Below are positions 17,616-26,404 of a stretch of DNA of 64,000 nt, piece after piece (position 1 is the first letter of the stretch; the number at the start of each line of letters is the position of its first letter). A model generated the notes under the pieces. It worked only from the letters and a program-made list of their open reading frames with translations, was not told the origin of the DNA and ran no database searches. The position numbers and the translations under genes were made by a program. The DNA is taken from assembly GCA_945788625.1 (NCBI GenBank), contig CALZMQ010000007.1:16145-80144 (forward strand). The letters run 5' to 3'. The stretch is from an uncultured Woeseiaceae bacterium. Lineage in GTDB: Bacteria; Pseudomonadota; Gammaproteobacteria; Steroidobacterales; Woeseiaceae.

Positions 17616-18662
17616 TCAGGGCCTCAGTGGATGCACGTTTTCAGGGTAAGCAGGCGACGTAACGGCCGCGGACTGCTCCTTCACCTTCAATATTTCGGCG
17701 GCGGCGGCAACGGCGATTTCTGCCGGCTTCTTGCCGCTGATGCCATCGACCCCGATCGGGCAAACCAGCGACTCGATCAACTGCTCCGGCATGCCTTGCT
17801 GGCGGTACCGTTTCTCGAAGCGTCTCCGCTTCGACCTCGATCCGATCAGTCCGCAATAACGCGAATCCTTGCGCCGCAATATGCGATCGCAGATCTCGAA
17901 ATCGAGCGCATGGCTGTGGGTCATTACAAGATAGAAACTGCCCGCGGGCATCGCTGCAACCTCGAGCGCAGGATCGGCGGCCTCGATTGCCCGAACGTTG
18001 CCGGGCACATGCCTGAATATCCTGCGTCGGCTGTCCACCCAGCGTATGTTGCAGTCCAGCACCGACAAAGCACCGACGACCGCGGTGCCGACGTGCCCGG
18101 CACCGAATACCGCTATATTCAGGTCGGGAACGACAACCGGTTCGTAGAACAGCTGGATATCGCGCTGCGCCTCGAGATCGCCGCCGAGAATTTCGCGAGC
18201 ACCAGCGACCAGTTTCAGATCGGCGTCGCTCTCTTCTATCCCGAAGACCCTGTCTGCCGTCACGACGAATTTCGTCGGCGACGTTGTCGATATGCGCGTC
18301 GCGATAATCGCCGGCTCGCGCTGCCCGTGCAGCGACCGAAGATCGCGTAGCCACGGCGGCAATCCATCACAGAGGGGCTCGAACAGGATTTCGACCACAC
18401 CGCCACAACACTGGCCCATTGCCGAGCCAAGCGGAAAACTGCGTTGCATGGTCTGATCTTTGCCGAGCATATCGACGGCGACTCGCGTGCACTGGTATTC
18501 GAGTTGTCCGCCGCCGATCGTGCCGATAGTCTCCGTCGCAGTCACGATCATCTTGGCGCCGATCTCGCGAGGCGCAGAGCCGCGAATGCCGGCGACCGTC
18601 ACCAGCACCGAGGCCTCGCCTGCAGCACAAAGATCCGACAGTTCGTCGATCCACTCATTCAT
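17616..18662 (-). CDS. xdhC: Xanthine dehydrogenase accessory protein XdhC
   Basis: The true start is the ATG at 18662 (MNEWIDELSDL), eight bases inside the end of xdhB, giving 348 residues; the frame is open further upstream but without conserved sequence. The N-terminal domain has the XdhC/CoxI marks RGSAPREIGAKM and MGQCCGG. The C-terminal part has a Rossmann motif AVFGAGHVGTAVV and the family closing region GLIGSRSKRRRF. It carries and sulfurates the molybdenum cofactor for insertion into XdhB. Its position between xdhB and puuD fits that assembly role. Confidence 0.95.
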   Translation of the reverse strand: MNEWIDELSDLCAAGEASVLVTVAGIRGSAPREIGAKMIVTATETIGTIGGGQLEYQCTRVAVDMLGKDQTMQRSFPLGSAMGQCCGGVVEILFEPLCDGLPPWLRDLRSLHGQREPAIIATRISTTSPTKFVVTADRVFGIEESDADLKLVAGAREILGGDLEAQRDIQLFYEPVVVPDLNIAVFGAGHVGTAVVGALSVLDCNIRWVDSRRRIFRHVPGNVRAIEAADPALEVAAMPAGSFYLVMTHSHALDFEICDRILRRKDSRYCGLIGSRSKRRRFEKRYRQQGMPEQLIESLVCPIGVDGISGKKPAEIAVAAAAEILKVKEQSAAVTSPAYPENVHPLRP

Positions 18663-20970
18663 GCGACGCGTCCCGTATCGCCCGCAATACCGATTCCGGC
18701 GTTGCCGGCGCCTGGAGATTCGGCGCCTTGTCGGGGCTTCCGGCAAGTGCGTCACGAATCGCGTGGAATGCCGACAAGGCGAGCATGAAAGGCGGTTCAC
18801 CGACGGCCTTGGAGCGGTAAATCGTGTTTTCGCGGTTAGCGGAGTTTTGCAGCAGCTCCACGCGGAAGTCCGGCGCCAGATCGGAGCAGGTCGGGATCTT
18901 GTAGGTCGACGGTGCATGCGTGCCGAGTTCGCCCGCGTCATTCCACCACAGTTCCTCGCTGGTCAGCCAGCCAACGCCCTGGACGTAGCCGCCCTCGACC
19001 TGGCCGAGATCGACGGCCGGATTCAAGGAGTCACCGCAATCGTGCAGGATATCGACGCGCAGGACACGATTCTCGCCGGTGAGTGTGTCTACCACGACTT
19101 CGGTCACCGCGGCACCGTATGCAAAATAGAAGAACGGTCGGCCCGAAAACGTCGCACGGTCGTAATTGATCTTCGGTGTCCTGTAATAACCCGTCGCCGA
19201 CAGCGACACGCGATTCGCCCATGCCAGTTGCACGAGTTCCGCGAAGCTCATGGAACGATCGCCCACCAGTACCGAACCCGCGCTGAACTCCACGTCGGCC
19301 TCGGAAACCGAGAAGTGCCTCGCCGCAAACTCCGTCAGTCTCGCCCTGATCTTCGCGGCAGCCTTGCCGGCGGCCTTGCCGTTCATATCGGAGCCGCTGG
19401 ACGCTGCGGTCGCCGATGCATTCGGCACCTTGCTGGTATCGGCCTCCATCGTGCGAATCCGGTCCACGCCAATCTGGAATTCGTCGGCGACGACCTGTGC
19501 CACCTTGATATAGAGTCCCTGCCCCATCTCGGTGCCACCGTGGTTCAGTTGCACCGTGCCATCTTTGTACACATGCACCAGCGCGCCGGCCTGGTTGAGC
19601 AAGGTGTTTGTAAACGAGATCCCGAACTTGACGGGCGTTATCGCGATGCCGCGGCGCAGTACCTTGCTGCCGGCGTTGAACTCGCGGATTGCAGAACGCC
19701 GCTTTTCGTAATCACTGTCGACCACCAGCTTGTCGAAAATCTCATCGATGATGTTGTCTTCGACCGTCTGCTGGTACTGGGTGACGTTGCGTTCGTCCTT
19801 GCCGTAAAAGTTGCGGCGCCGGATTTCGAGCGGGTCCCGCCCGAGTTCGCGGGCGATGTCGTCGACGACGTGCTCGATCGCGAACATTCCCTGCGGCCCA
19901 CCGAAACCACGAAACGCGGTGTTGGACACCGTATTGGTTTTGCAGCGGTGCGAGACGATGCGGACGTTTTCCAGGAAATAGGCATTGTCGCAATGGAACA
20001 TCGTGCGGTCGTTAACCGGCCCGGAAAGATCGGCCGACATTCCGCAGCGCGACGCAAATTCGAAGTCAATGCCAAGTATGCGCCCCGTTTCGTCGAAACC
20101 GACGTCGTAGTCGATGACGAAGTCGTGACGCTTGCCAGTCATGATCATGTCGTCGTCGCGATCCAGTCGCAGCTTGCACGGGCGGCCCGTCTTGTCGGAT
20201 GCCAGTGCAGCTATGCATGCGATCAGGCCGGCCTGGCTTTCCTTGCCGCCAAACGCGCCGCCCATGCGCCGGCAGATGACGACGATGTCCTTGGCCAGTC
20301 GATTGGTCGCATGCGCGACAACCGTTTGCACCTCGTCGGGATGCTGCGTGGAACTGTAAATGAGCAGCCGGCCGTCTTCCTGGGGAATGGCCATCGCGAT
20401 ATGGCCTTCGAGATAGAACTGGTCCTGGCCGCCAAGCGTCAGGCGCCGGCGCAGACGCCGCGGAGCGCTGCTGATGGCATCGTCGGGATCGCCGCGCACG
20501 ATTGTCTCGCTGGGTAGCACGAACGACTTTTTCGCCACGGCGGAAAGCGGATCGAGAATCGCCTCGAGCAACTCGTAGTCGACGCTTGCCTTGAGCGCGG
20601 CACGGCGTGCCTCTTCGACATGCTTTGCTGCAACTGCGAATACGGGCTGGCCGACAAACTGCACTTCGTCGTCCGCGAAGATCGGGTCGTCGGCGACGAT
20701 CGACCCAAAGTTATTGGCACCGGGAATGTGTTCGGCGGTACACACGTCGACGACGCCGGGTGACGCCAGTACCTCCCCCAGGTCGACGCCCCGGAGTCTA
20801 GCGTGCGCCACCTCGCTCATGCCCACCGCAAGGTGCAACAGGTCACGTGGTTCCGGCAGGTCATCCGTATAAGCCGCCCGGCCCGTAACGTGCAGGTGTG
20901 CACTGTCGTGCGGCAGCGCCCTGCCGACGGCCCGTTCGCGCATGGCGCCCGGCCTACGACTGACGTCCAT
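18655..20970 (-). CDS. xdhB: Xanthine dehydrogenase molybdenum-binding subunit
   Basis: About 771 residues from the ATG at 20970; an ATG at 20943 is an alternative. The protein has the usual aldehyde-oxidase hammerhead start (VGRALPHDSAHLHVTG) and molybdopterin-binding domain with GGAFGGKES, AFRGFGGPQGMF and the C-terminal KAVGEPPFMLA, which carries the active-site glutamate. It binds the molybdenum cofactor and hydroxylates hypoxanthine and xanthine to urate. It overlaps xdhA by 17 bases and xdhC by eight. It is made as a separate chain, so the enzyme is the bacterial two-subunit form. Confidence 0.95.
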   Translation of the reverse strand: MDVSRRPGAMRERAVGRALPHDSAHLHVTGRAAYTDDLPEPRDLLHLAVGMSEVAHARLRGVDLGEVLASPGVVDVCTAEHIPGANNFGSIVADDPIFADDEVQFVGQPVFAVAAKHVEEARRAALKASVDYELLEAILDPLSAVAKKSFVLPSETIVRGDPDDAISSAPRRLRRRLTLGGQDQFYLEGHIAMAIPQEDGRLLIYSSTQHPDEVQTVVAHATNRLAKDIVVICRRMGGAFGGKESQAGLIACIAALASDKTGRPCKLRLDRDDDMIMTGKRHDFVIDYDVGFDETGRILGIDFEFASRCGMSADLSGPVNDRTMFHCDNAYFLENVRIVSHRCKTNTVSNTAFRGFGGPQGMFAIEHVVDDIARELGRDPLEIRRRNFYGKDERNVTQYQQTVEDNIIDEIFDKLVVDSDYEKRRSAIREFNAGSKVLRRGIAITPVKFGISFTNTLLNQAGALVHVYKDGTVQLNHGGTEMGQGLYIKVAQVVADEFQIGVDRIRTMEADTSKVPNASATAASSGSDMNGKAAGKAAAKIRARLTEFAARHFSVSEADVEFSAGSVLVGDRSMSFAELVQLAWANRVSLSATGYYRTPKINYDRATFSGRPFFYFAYGAAVTEVVVDTLTGENRVLRVDILHDCGDSLNPAVDLGQVEGGYVQGVGWLTSEELWWNDAGELGTHAPSTYKIPTCSDLAPDFRVELLQNSANRENTIYRSKAVGEPPFMLALSAFHAIRDALAGSPDKAPNLQAPATPESVLRAIRDASHE

Positions 20971-22444
20971 AGCTGTACACCGTAGTGTCGACTTCGCCGC
21001 GGGTCTCGAGGTAAAACCGCCGCAACATGTTTTGTACGGCCCGCAAGCGGATGTCGGCGGAGGCCCGCGCATCGCTGATCGGCGTGAAATCCGACGCCAG
21101 CGCGGCGCAGGCGCGCTCCAGGTTCTGCTCGTTCCAGTGCTTGCCGTCCAGTGCCGCCTCGCATGTTCGCGCGCGCTTTATGATCGGCGCGAGACCGCCG
21201 CACGCCATGCGGAAACTCCGCACGACCTCGCCATCGAGTTCCAGTCGATACGCCGTGCAAACGGCCGAGATATCCTGGTCGAATCGCTTGGACCATTTCT
21301 GGCTACTGACGATCACGGCCTCCTCGTTCTTCGGTATGCGGATCGCCGCAACGAACTCTCCGGGCCGCAGATCGTTAACCTGGTAGTCGTGATAGAACTC
21401 TTCGAGCGCTAATTCCCTGACAGAGTCGCCCTGCCGCAGCACGAGTGACGCTCCAAGGACCATGAGTGCCGGCATCGAGTCGCCGATCGGCGATCCGTTC
21501 GCAATGTTGCCGCCGAGCGTGCCCGCGTTGCGAATGGGCGGCGACGCGAATCGCCGGAACAATTCTTCCAGCCCCGGGTAGTGGTCGATGATGACCGGCA
21601 TTACGTCCGCGAGCGTAACGGCGGCACCGACTTCGATATGCGCGGGCATCACCGACAGATTCGTGAGTTCCTCTACGCGCCCTGTATATATGACCGTCTG
21701 CAACTCACGATGCTGTTTGGTCACCCACAGTCCGATATCCGTGCCGCCGGCCAGTATCGTCGCGTCGGGATGCCTTGCGTATATCGCGGCGAAAGTGTCG
21801 ATGTCGACGGGTGCGTAATAGCGGCGCCCGGCGACGTCGAACTCGAGGCCGTCCGCGCGCTGCAGGCCCTTCAGTCTCGTAATCCTCTCGGTGGGCTTGT
21901 CCTGCTTGCCGCAGGGCTGCCGCAACCAGTCCGAATCGTCCGGCGATTCCGCGTACATCGACTGCGCCGCCGCGATGATCGGCCGGTAACCCGTGCAGCG
22001 GCAGAGATTGCCCGCCAACGCATCGTCGATCTCCTGTCGCGACGGTTTCGGATTGGTTTTGTAAAGAACGAACAGCGACATGACGAAACCAGGAGTGCAA
22101 AAGCCGCACTGGGACCCGTGTTCGTCAATCATGGCCCTTTGCACGGGATGCAGGCTGGACGAATCCGGCGCGAGGCTCTCGACAGTGAGCAGTTCCTTGC
22201 CGTCGAGGGTCGGCAGAAACTGGATACAGGAATTGATCGACTTGAGCGCCAGTTCGTCGCCGTCGCGCGTCAGTTCCGCAACAACCACGGTGCATGCCCC
22301 GCAGTCGCCCTCGGCGCAGCCTTCCTTGCTGCCCTTGCGGCCCAGATCCTCGCGAAGGAATTGCAGCACGGTCCTCGTCGGATCGACGTTGTCGACTTCG
22401 ATGACTTCACCGTGGAGCACAAACCTGATGGACGCGCCGGACAT
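20954..22444 (-). CDS. xdhA: Xanthine dehydrogenase small subunit (2Fe-2S, FAD)
   Basis: The protein is 496 residues from the ATG at 22444 (MSGASIRFVL), with a GGGGGAG ribosome binding site that overlaps the uraH stop region. Two 2Fe-2S domains fill residues 1-160, with the clusters at GCAEGDCGACT and at CGFCTPGF and CRCTGY. An FAD domain follows (ILAGGTDIGLW, and IRNAGTLGGNIANGSPIGD). It passes electrons from the molybdenum subunit to NAD+. Domain order is that of XdhA in two-subunit dehydrogenases. Confidence 0.96.
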   Translation of the reverse strand: MSGASIRFVLHGEVIEVDNVDPTRTVLQFLREDLGRKGSKEGCAEGDCGACTVVVAELTRDGDELALKSINSCIQFLPTLDGKELLTVESLAPDSSSLHPVQRAMIDEHGSQCGFCTPGFVMSLFVLYKTNPKPSRQEIDDALAGNLCRCTGYRPIIAAAQSMYAESPDDSDWLRQPCGKQDKPTERITRLKGLQRADGLEFDVAGRRYYAPVDIDTFAAIYARHPDATILAGGTDIGLWVTKQHRELQTVIYTGRVEELTNLSVMPAHIEVGAAVTLADVMPVIIDHYPGLEELFRRFASPPIRNAGTLGGNIANGSPIGDSMPALMVLGASLVLRQGDSVRELALEEFYHDYQVNDLRPGEFVAAIRIPKNEEAVIVSSQKWSKRFDQDISAVCTAYRLELDGEVVRSFRMACGGLAPIIKRARTCEAALDGKHWNEQNLERACAALASDFTPISDARASADIRLRAVQNMLRRFYLETRGEVDTTVYSYGRQS

Positions 22445-22449
22445 CCCGT

Positions 22450-22797
22450 TCAGCTCCCCCGGTAGGTCGAATAGGACCACGGCGAAACGAGCAACGGCAC
22501 GTGGTAGTCCTCGTCGTCACGAAGCGAAAAGCGAATCACTACTGTATCGAGGAAGGCCGGATCGGCGACAGCCGCGCCGGAATTCGCGAAGTACTCGCCG
22601 ACATCGAATTCCAGCTCGTAGGATCCGGTCTGCATGGCTTCGTTTTCGAGCAACGGCTTCTCACTGCGGCCGTCGGCGTTCGTCGTGGCGTGGGCAAGCA
22701 TTCGTCGCATGTCGCCGAGGGCAAACAGGCGAATCTCGACGCCAGCCGCGGGACCCCCGCGTGCCGTGTCGAGGATATGCGTTGTCAGTCGTCCCAT
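22450..22797 (-). CDS. uraH: 5-hydroxyisourate hydrolase (transthyretin-like)
   Basis: A 115-residue protein from the ATG at 22797 (MGRLTTHILDTARGGPA), preceded by a purine-rich site (GGCGAAGAA). The transthyretin-like family begins with this LTTHILD sequence, whose histidine is catalytic, and ends with the tetrapeptide YRGS preceded by SPWSYSTY. It opens the ring of 5-hydroxyisourate made by PuuD. It is the first gene of the purine operon and ends six bases before xdhA. The frame stays open upstream through a segment (about AAIASYNQCIAELLAILEGEE) that lacks a standard start and is probably untranslated leader. Confidence 0.95.
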   Translation of the reverse strand: MGRLTTHILDTARGGPAAGVEIRLFALGDMRRMLAHATTNADGRSEKPLLENEAMQTGSYELEFDVGEYFANSGAAVADPAFLDTVVIRFSLRDDEDYHVPLLVSPWSYSTYRGS

Positions 22798-22839
22798 TTC
22801 TTCGCCTTCGAGAATCGCGAGCAATTCCGCAATGCATTG

Positions 22840-22845
22840 ATTATA
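22840..22845 (-). promoter_or_regulatory. Candidate -10 element for the purine operon
   Basis: The minus strand reads TATAAT at 22845-22840, about 43 bases upstream of the uraH ATG. No convincing -35 box is present at the usual spacing, so activation by a regulator would be needed if this is the promoter. Prediction only. Confidence 0.3.
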
Positions 22846-22919
22846 CGACGCAATGGCCGCTGCGCGCGCATTCTCCGTGTGATAGCTTGATCGCCACCAA
22901 AATCGAAAAGGTGCCCGCA

Positions 22920-23369
22920 ATGAAACCCTGGTTCGCCTGCTTGTCCGTAGTCCTCCTGCTCGGCTGTGAGGTGAGCGTCGACCACCCGAGCGACGTTGCT
23001 TACCTGCAGATGCCGGACATGGAAGGTCTCGATCTGCCGTTTTCGTCGGCGGTTCGCGTGGACAACACCTTGTACCTGTCGGGCAACGTGGGCAACGTAC
23101 CCGGTAAGCTGGATCTCGCCGACGGCGGTATCGAAGGCGAAACGCGGCAGACAATGGAGAATATTTCGGCCGTGCTCGAACAATTCGGCTCGTCGATGGA
23201 CAGGGTCGTCAAATGCACCGTCTTTCTCGCGGACATGGCCGAATGGGGCGCGATGAACGAGGTCTACAAGACTTACTTCGAGAACCCGCCGGCACGAAGC
23301 GCGCTCGGCGCGAGCGGACTGGCGCTCGATGCCCGCGTGGAAATCGAGTGTATCGCCCTTGTCTACTGA
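22920..23369 (+). CDS. RidA-family lipoprotein
   Basis: A 149-residue protein with a signal peptide and lipobox LLGC (Cys17), so it should be lipid-anchored on the periplasmic side. The rest is a complete RidA/YjgF/UK114 domain with PARSALGASGLALDARVEIE, including the arginine that binds the imine carboxylate. Cytoplasmic RidA deaminates reactive enamines. An exported, anchored version is unusual. AAAAGG just upstream of the ATG at 22920 acts as binding site. The gene is divergent from uraH and convergent with the phosphatase-kinase gene at 23385. Confidence 0.87.
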   Translation: MKPWFACLSVVLLLGCEVSVDHPSDVAYLQMPDMEGLDLPFSSAVRVDNTLYLSGNVGNVPGKLDLADGGIEGETRQTMENISAVLEQFGSSMDRVVKCTVFLADMAEWGAMNEVYKTYFENPPARSALGASGLALDARVEIECIALVY

Positions 23370-23384
23370 GCCGGCAACACGGCT

Positions 23385-25199
23385 TTAACGCGCCGCAGCG
23401 TCTTCGAGCAACTGGTCCCGCCGCGCCGCGAGCGCTTTCAGCCGCCGCTTGTCCAGCACGTCACTGAAATTTTCCTGGAGCACGTCATCGCTGAGCGTCG
23501 CGAGCGCCTGTTGCCAACCGGCGGATAGCTCGAGGTCCAGGCCCTGGAGCTGCCTCGGCCGACCCTTCCTGGTCGTGAACGCGCGATCATGCTCGCTCAG
23601 CATCAGGCGCCACACGCCTGCCTCATAGAGCATGCGTTGCAGGCTGCGGCCCTCGTTGTAGATCAGGACGTCAAAAACGTACATCGCATCCCATTGGTCG
23701 CCGAGAGAACACGCCGCGCCGCCGCCGCGGCGGGAAGCGGCACGATCGGCTTCGCTTCTGAAGTTTTCGGTAATGAATTGCAGGCTTCCCTCGCTGCCGG
23801 CGACCGTGCGCACGACGGATACCGGCACCATGTCGAGTTTCAGCAATCGATCCAGCCGATACGCCGCGACGCCCGGGAAAAAATTCCGCGCTTTGCGTTT
23901 CAGGAATATTGCGGACACGGTTCTTTCGCCGTCGCTGACCCTGACGATGGTCCTGCCCGACGGATCCTTCGCCTGGGAGACGATCTCACCTTCACGAAGG
24001 AGCTGCTGCAATGCCTCCGGCGACATCAAACCTGGGCGTGTGCCGACGATACGCGGATGTGGAAGCGGTGCGACGGGACCGGTGCCGGCCTGGTTGACGA
24101 CCTCAACGGTATCGCCATCCAGCACCAGCGCATTGCCGCTGCCCTTGTAGTAGAAGTTCAGCATACCGGTATCTATTTCGATAATCCGGCCGTCGAATCT
24201 CTGCAGTACCTTGCGGTTGGGGGTCGGCGTATGACCCACGACGACGCGTTCGGCATCGATCGCGGCAAGGGTTGCAAGCAAGCGATGCTCCTCGATCACG
24301 CCGCCGCACGCTACGTTGCCGCGATACCAAAGCGGCCCGTCAGCATCAAACAGGGCCGACTTGCCGAGCCGTTTCGCCGTATCAAGCGCCTGGAGCACCT
24401 CGGTGGCGTCGTTCAGCGCCGGCAGGTAGGCGTCGAGTATCGGCAAAATATCGTAGTGGCTGTCCGTCGGCAGGACGATTTCGGCGTCCGTCAGCACCTG
24501 CAAGGCCTCTACATACTCGATCAACTCCTGCTTCAGGCGAACGTTGACGCCGTCGAGCCCCAACTCTCCGACGAGCGGCGACAAACCGCCGTGAACGAAC
24601 GCAGTGCCGTTGATGAGGGCAATGACAGGCTTTTCCAGCAACCACTTGCCGTAGTGGCCGTCCGGCGCAAATGCGCGGCGCAACGCGAAGAAACCGGCCG
24701 GGAACTGTTGCTCGAAAACTTTGCGCGGCGCCTCCGAACCGGCGTCGCCGGACCGCCGCCTTGCGTATGCGTTGAACCACCGTTCACGCTCGTCTGAACT
24801 CTCGTCGGCGGCGAATGCAGCATACTCGGCCTTGCTGACGTAGCGCATGTCGCCAATCAGGTTCATTGATTCATGATTGCCGATCAGCACCTGGACCTTG
24901 CCGCCGGCGGCCGTCGCATCGCCCTCGAGGCGCATGAGCAGATCCATGGCGTCGCGAGACTTCGGCCCGCGATCGAGAATATCGCCAACGATGACGAGAT
25001 GCGTTTGCCCGGCAACCCAGGCCAGCTCATCGTCGAGCACCGCGGCCCGCTGCAGTGTCTCGACCATGGCGTCAAAAGCGCCATGCACATCGGCAATCGC
25101 GACGATACGATCAGCGTCGTCTGTTCTCCAGGCGCCGCCCTCTGCTGCCACGTTGTTCGCGAGTAGCAGCGACAACGCTATTATCAGTGCACGTAACAA
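23385..25199 (-). CDS. Exported bifunctional protein: PPP-type metallophosphatase plus atypical kinase-like domain
   Basis: 604 residues with a signal peptide (about 1-20). Residues 30-380 form a PPP-type phosphoesterase: IADVHG (35-40), GDILDRG (72-78), GNHES (107-111), VHGG (202-205) and GHTPTP (322-327). These are the metal-binding motifs of Ser/Thr protein phosphatases of the bacterial Shewanella-like type. Residues 395-604 resemble atypical kinases of the FAM20/HipA/PI3-kinase type: VAAYRLDRLL (444-453) with the N-lobe, YVFDVLIYNEGR (507-518) as the catalytic D/N segment and LMLSEHDRAF (532-541) as metal-binding segment. The usual asparagine after NEGR is not visible. The N-terminal assignment is firm; the kinase assignment is inferred from motif order. 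Confidence 0.82.
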   Translation of the reverse strand: MLRALIIALSLLLANNVAAEGGAWRTDDADRIVAIADVHGAFDAMVETLQRAAVLDDELAWVAGQTHLVIVGDILDRGPKSRDAMDLLMRLEGDATAAGGKVQVLIGNHESMNLIGDMRYVSKAEYAAFAADESSDERERWFNAYARRRSGDAGSEAPRKVFEQQFPAGFFALRRAFAPDGHYGKWLLEKPVIALINGTAFVHGGLSPLVGELGLDGVNVRLKQELIEYVEALQVLTDAEIVLPTDSHYDILPILDAYLPALNDATEVLQALDTAKRLGKSALFDADGPLWYRGNVACGGVIEEHRLLATLAAIDAERVVVGHTPTPNRKVLQRFDGRIIEIDTGMLNFYYKGSGNALVLDGDTVEVVNQAGTGPVAPLPHPRIVGTRPGLMSPEALQQLLREGEIVSQAKDPSGRTIVRVSDGERTVSAIFLKRKARNFFPGVAAYRLDRLLKLDMVPVSVVRTVAGSEGSLQFITENFRSEADRAASRRGGGAACSLGDQWDAMYVFDVLIYNEGRSLQRMLYEAGVWRLMLSEHDRAFTTRKGRPRQLQGLDLELSAGWQQALATLSDDVLQENFSDVLDKRRLKALAARRDQLLEDAAAR

Positions 25200-25333
25200 A
25201 ACATCAGGATCCGGTTCTCAGCTCAGCTGCCGAGTGTAGTGAGAAACCCCGCGAGCGGCAATTTTCGGAAGTAAAACAGGCCTGTGATAAACTTCGTCGA
25301 CGCTGAACGGCACCGACGGGTTACGGTAATTTC

Positions 25334-26404
25334 ATGTCACGATATCGTTGGACATTGGCGGCAGGCGCATTGTTCCTGCTTGCAGCGGCGGCGCAGGCAA
25401 AATCGACTGGCGAACCCGATCCGCTATTCCAGAACCTGGACATTCTCGAGGTTCGTATCGTCGCACCATTGAGCACCATCCTCTCCGAGCGTTCGGACGA
25501 AACAGAACTCGACGGCACGTTCCACTACACGAATGAAGCAGGTGAAGTCACGGAAGTCGATATTGGCCTGCGCACAAGAGGGCGATTCCGGCGCGACAAG
25601 AAAGTGTGTCCATTCCCGCCGCTGCGCCTGAACTTCAGGAAATCGCAGACGAAGGAATCACTGCTTCACAAGCAGGACAAGATCAAGCTGGTCACGCATT
25701 GCCGTGACAGGTCCAACGCTTACGAGCAGACCGTGCTGCGTGAATACGCCGTATACCGAATCCTCAACCAGCTTACCGACGTCAGTTTTCGCGTACGGCT
25801 CCTGCGAGTCACCTACGTCGATACGGAAAAAGACAATTTCGAACGTGTTCGCTACGGCTTCTTTATCGAACACGAGGACAGGCTGGCGAAAAGACTGGGG
25901 ATTTCGGTACTGGAGCTGCAACAGACCAAGGTCAGCAAACTACAACCGGCATACACGAACCTGATATCGGTATTTCACTTCCTCATCGGCAACACCGATT
26001 TTTCACCGATTGCCGGTGCCGACGAAGTCTGTTGCCACAATCACGTGTTGTTCGCAAAAGAAGGCGAGCTCACGCTTTCGGTGCCCTACGATTTCGACCA
26101 GTCCGGGCTCGTCGATGCGCCGCACGGAGTCGTCAATTCTCGCTTCAAGCTGCGCAATGCGCAGCAACGCCTCTATCGCGGACGCTGCGTTAACAACCAA
26201 CATCTCGACGCGACGATTGCAACCTTCAAGGAAAAGCGGGAAGCGATCTTCGCGGTAATCGGTGAACGCGAAGGCGTGGAGGCGCGTACCGCCAGGGAAA
26301 TGACAAAATTCGTCGAGCGATTCTACAAGGTCATCGACTCACCGAAACAGGTCAAACGACAACTCGTCAAAAAGTGTATTGGTGAGTTGCCTTCAAATCG
26401 CTAG
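25334..26404 (+). CDS. Exported CotH-kinase-like protein, paralogue of the gene at 6464
   Basis: 356 residues with a signal peptide ending near AAAAQA-K (about residue 23). The sequence parallels the 6464-7600 protein: GLRTRGRFRR, PFPPLRLNFRK, KLVTHCRDR, EQTVLREYAVYRIL, then IGNTDFS, CCHNHVLF and PYDFDQSGLVDAPHG. The last three match the second lobe of CotH-like kinases, so a secreted protein or sugar kinase is inferred. It is divergent from the phosphatase-kinase gene with a 134-base gap. The 3' end overlaps the convergent alpha/beta-hydrolase-like gene by 38 bases. Confidence 0.82.
   Translation: MSRYRWTLAAGALFLLAAAAQAKSTGEPDPLFQNLDILEVRIVAPLSTILSERSDETELDGTFHYTNEAGEVTEVDIGLRTRGRFRRDKKVCPFPPLRLNFRKSQTKESLLHKQDKIKLVTHCRDRSNAYEQTVLREYAVYRILNQLTDVSFRVRLLRVTYVDTEKDNFERVRYGFFIEHEDRLAKRLGISVLELQQTKVSKLQPAYTNLISVFHFLIGNTDFSPIAGADEVCCHNHVLFAKEGELTLSVPYDFDQSGLVDAPHGVVNSRFKLRNAQQRLYRGRCVNNQHLDATIATFKEKREAIFAVIGEREGVEARTAREMTKFVERFYKVIDSPKQVKRQLVKKCIGELPSNR

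Noticed and set aside
18460..20517. A 685-codon open frame antisense to xdhB
   Set aside because: It is a shadow of a strongly conserved xanthine dehydrogenase gene in high-GC sequence. The translation has no domains and no credible ribosome binding site.
22080..22919. Long plus-strand frame leading into the RidA gene
   Set aside because: It is antisense to xdhA and uraH; the signal peptide begins at the ATG at 22920.
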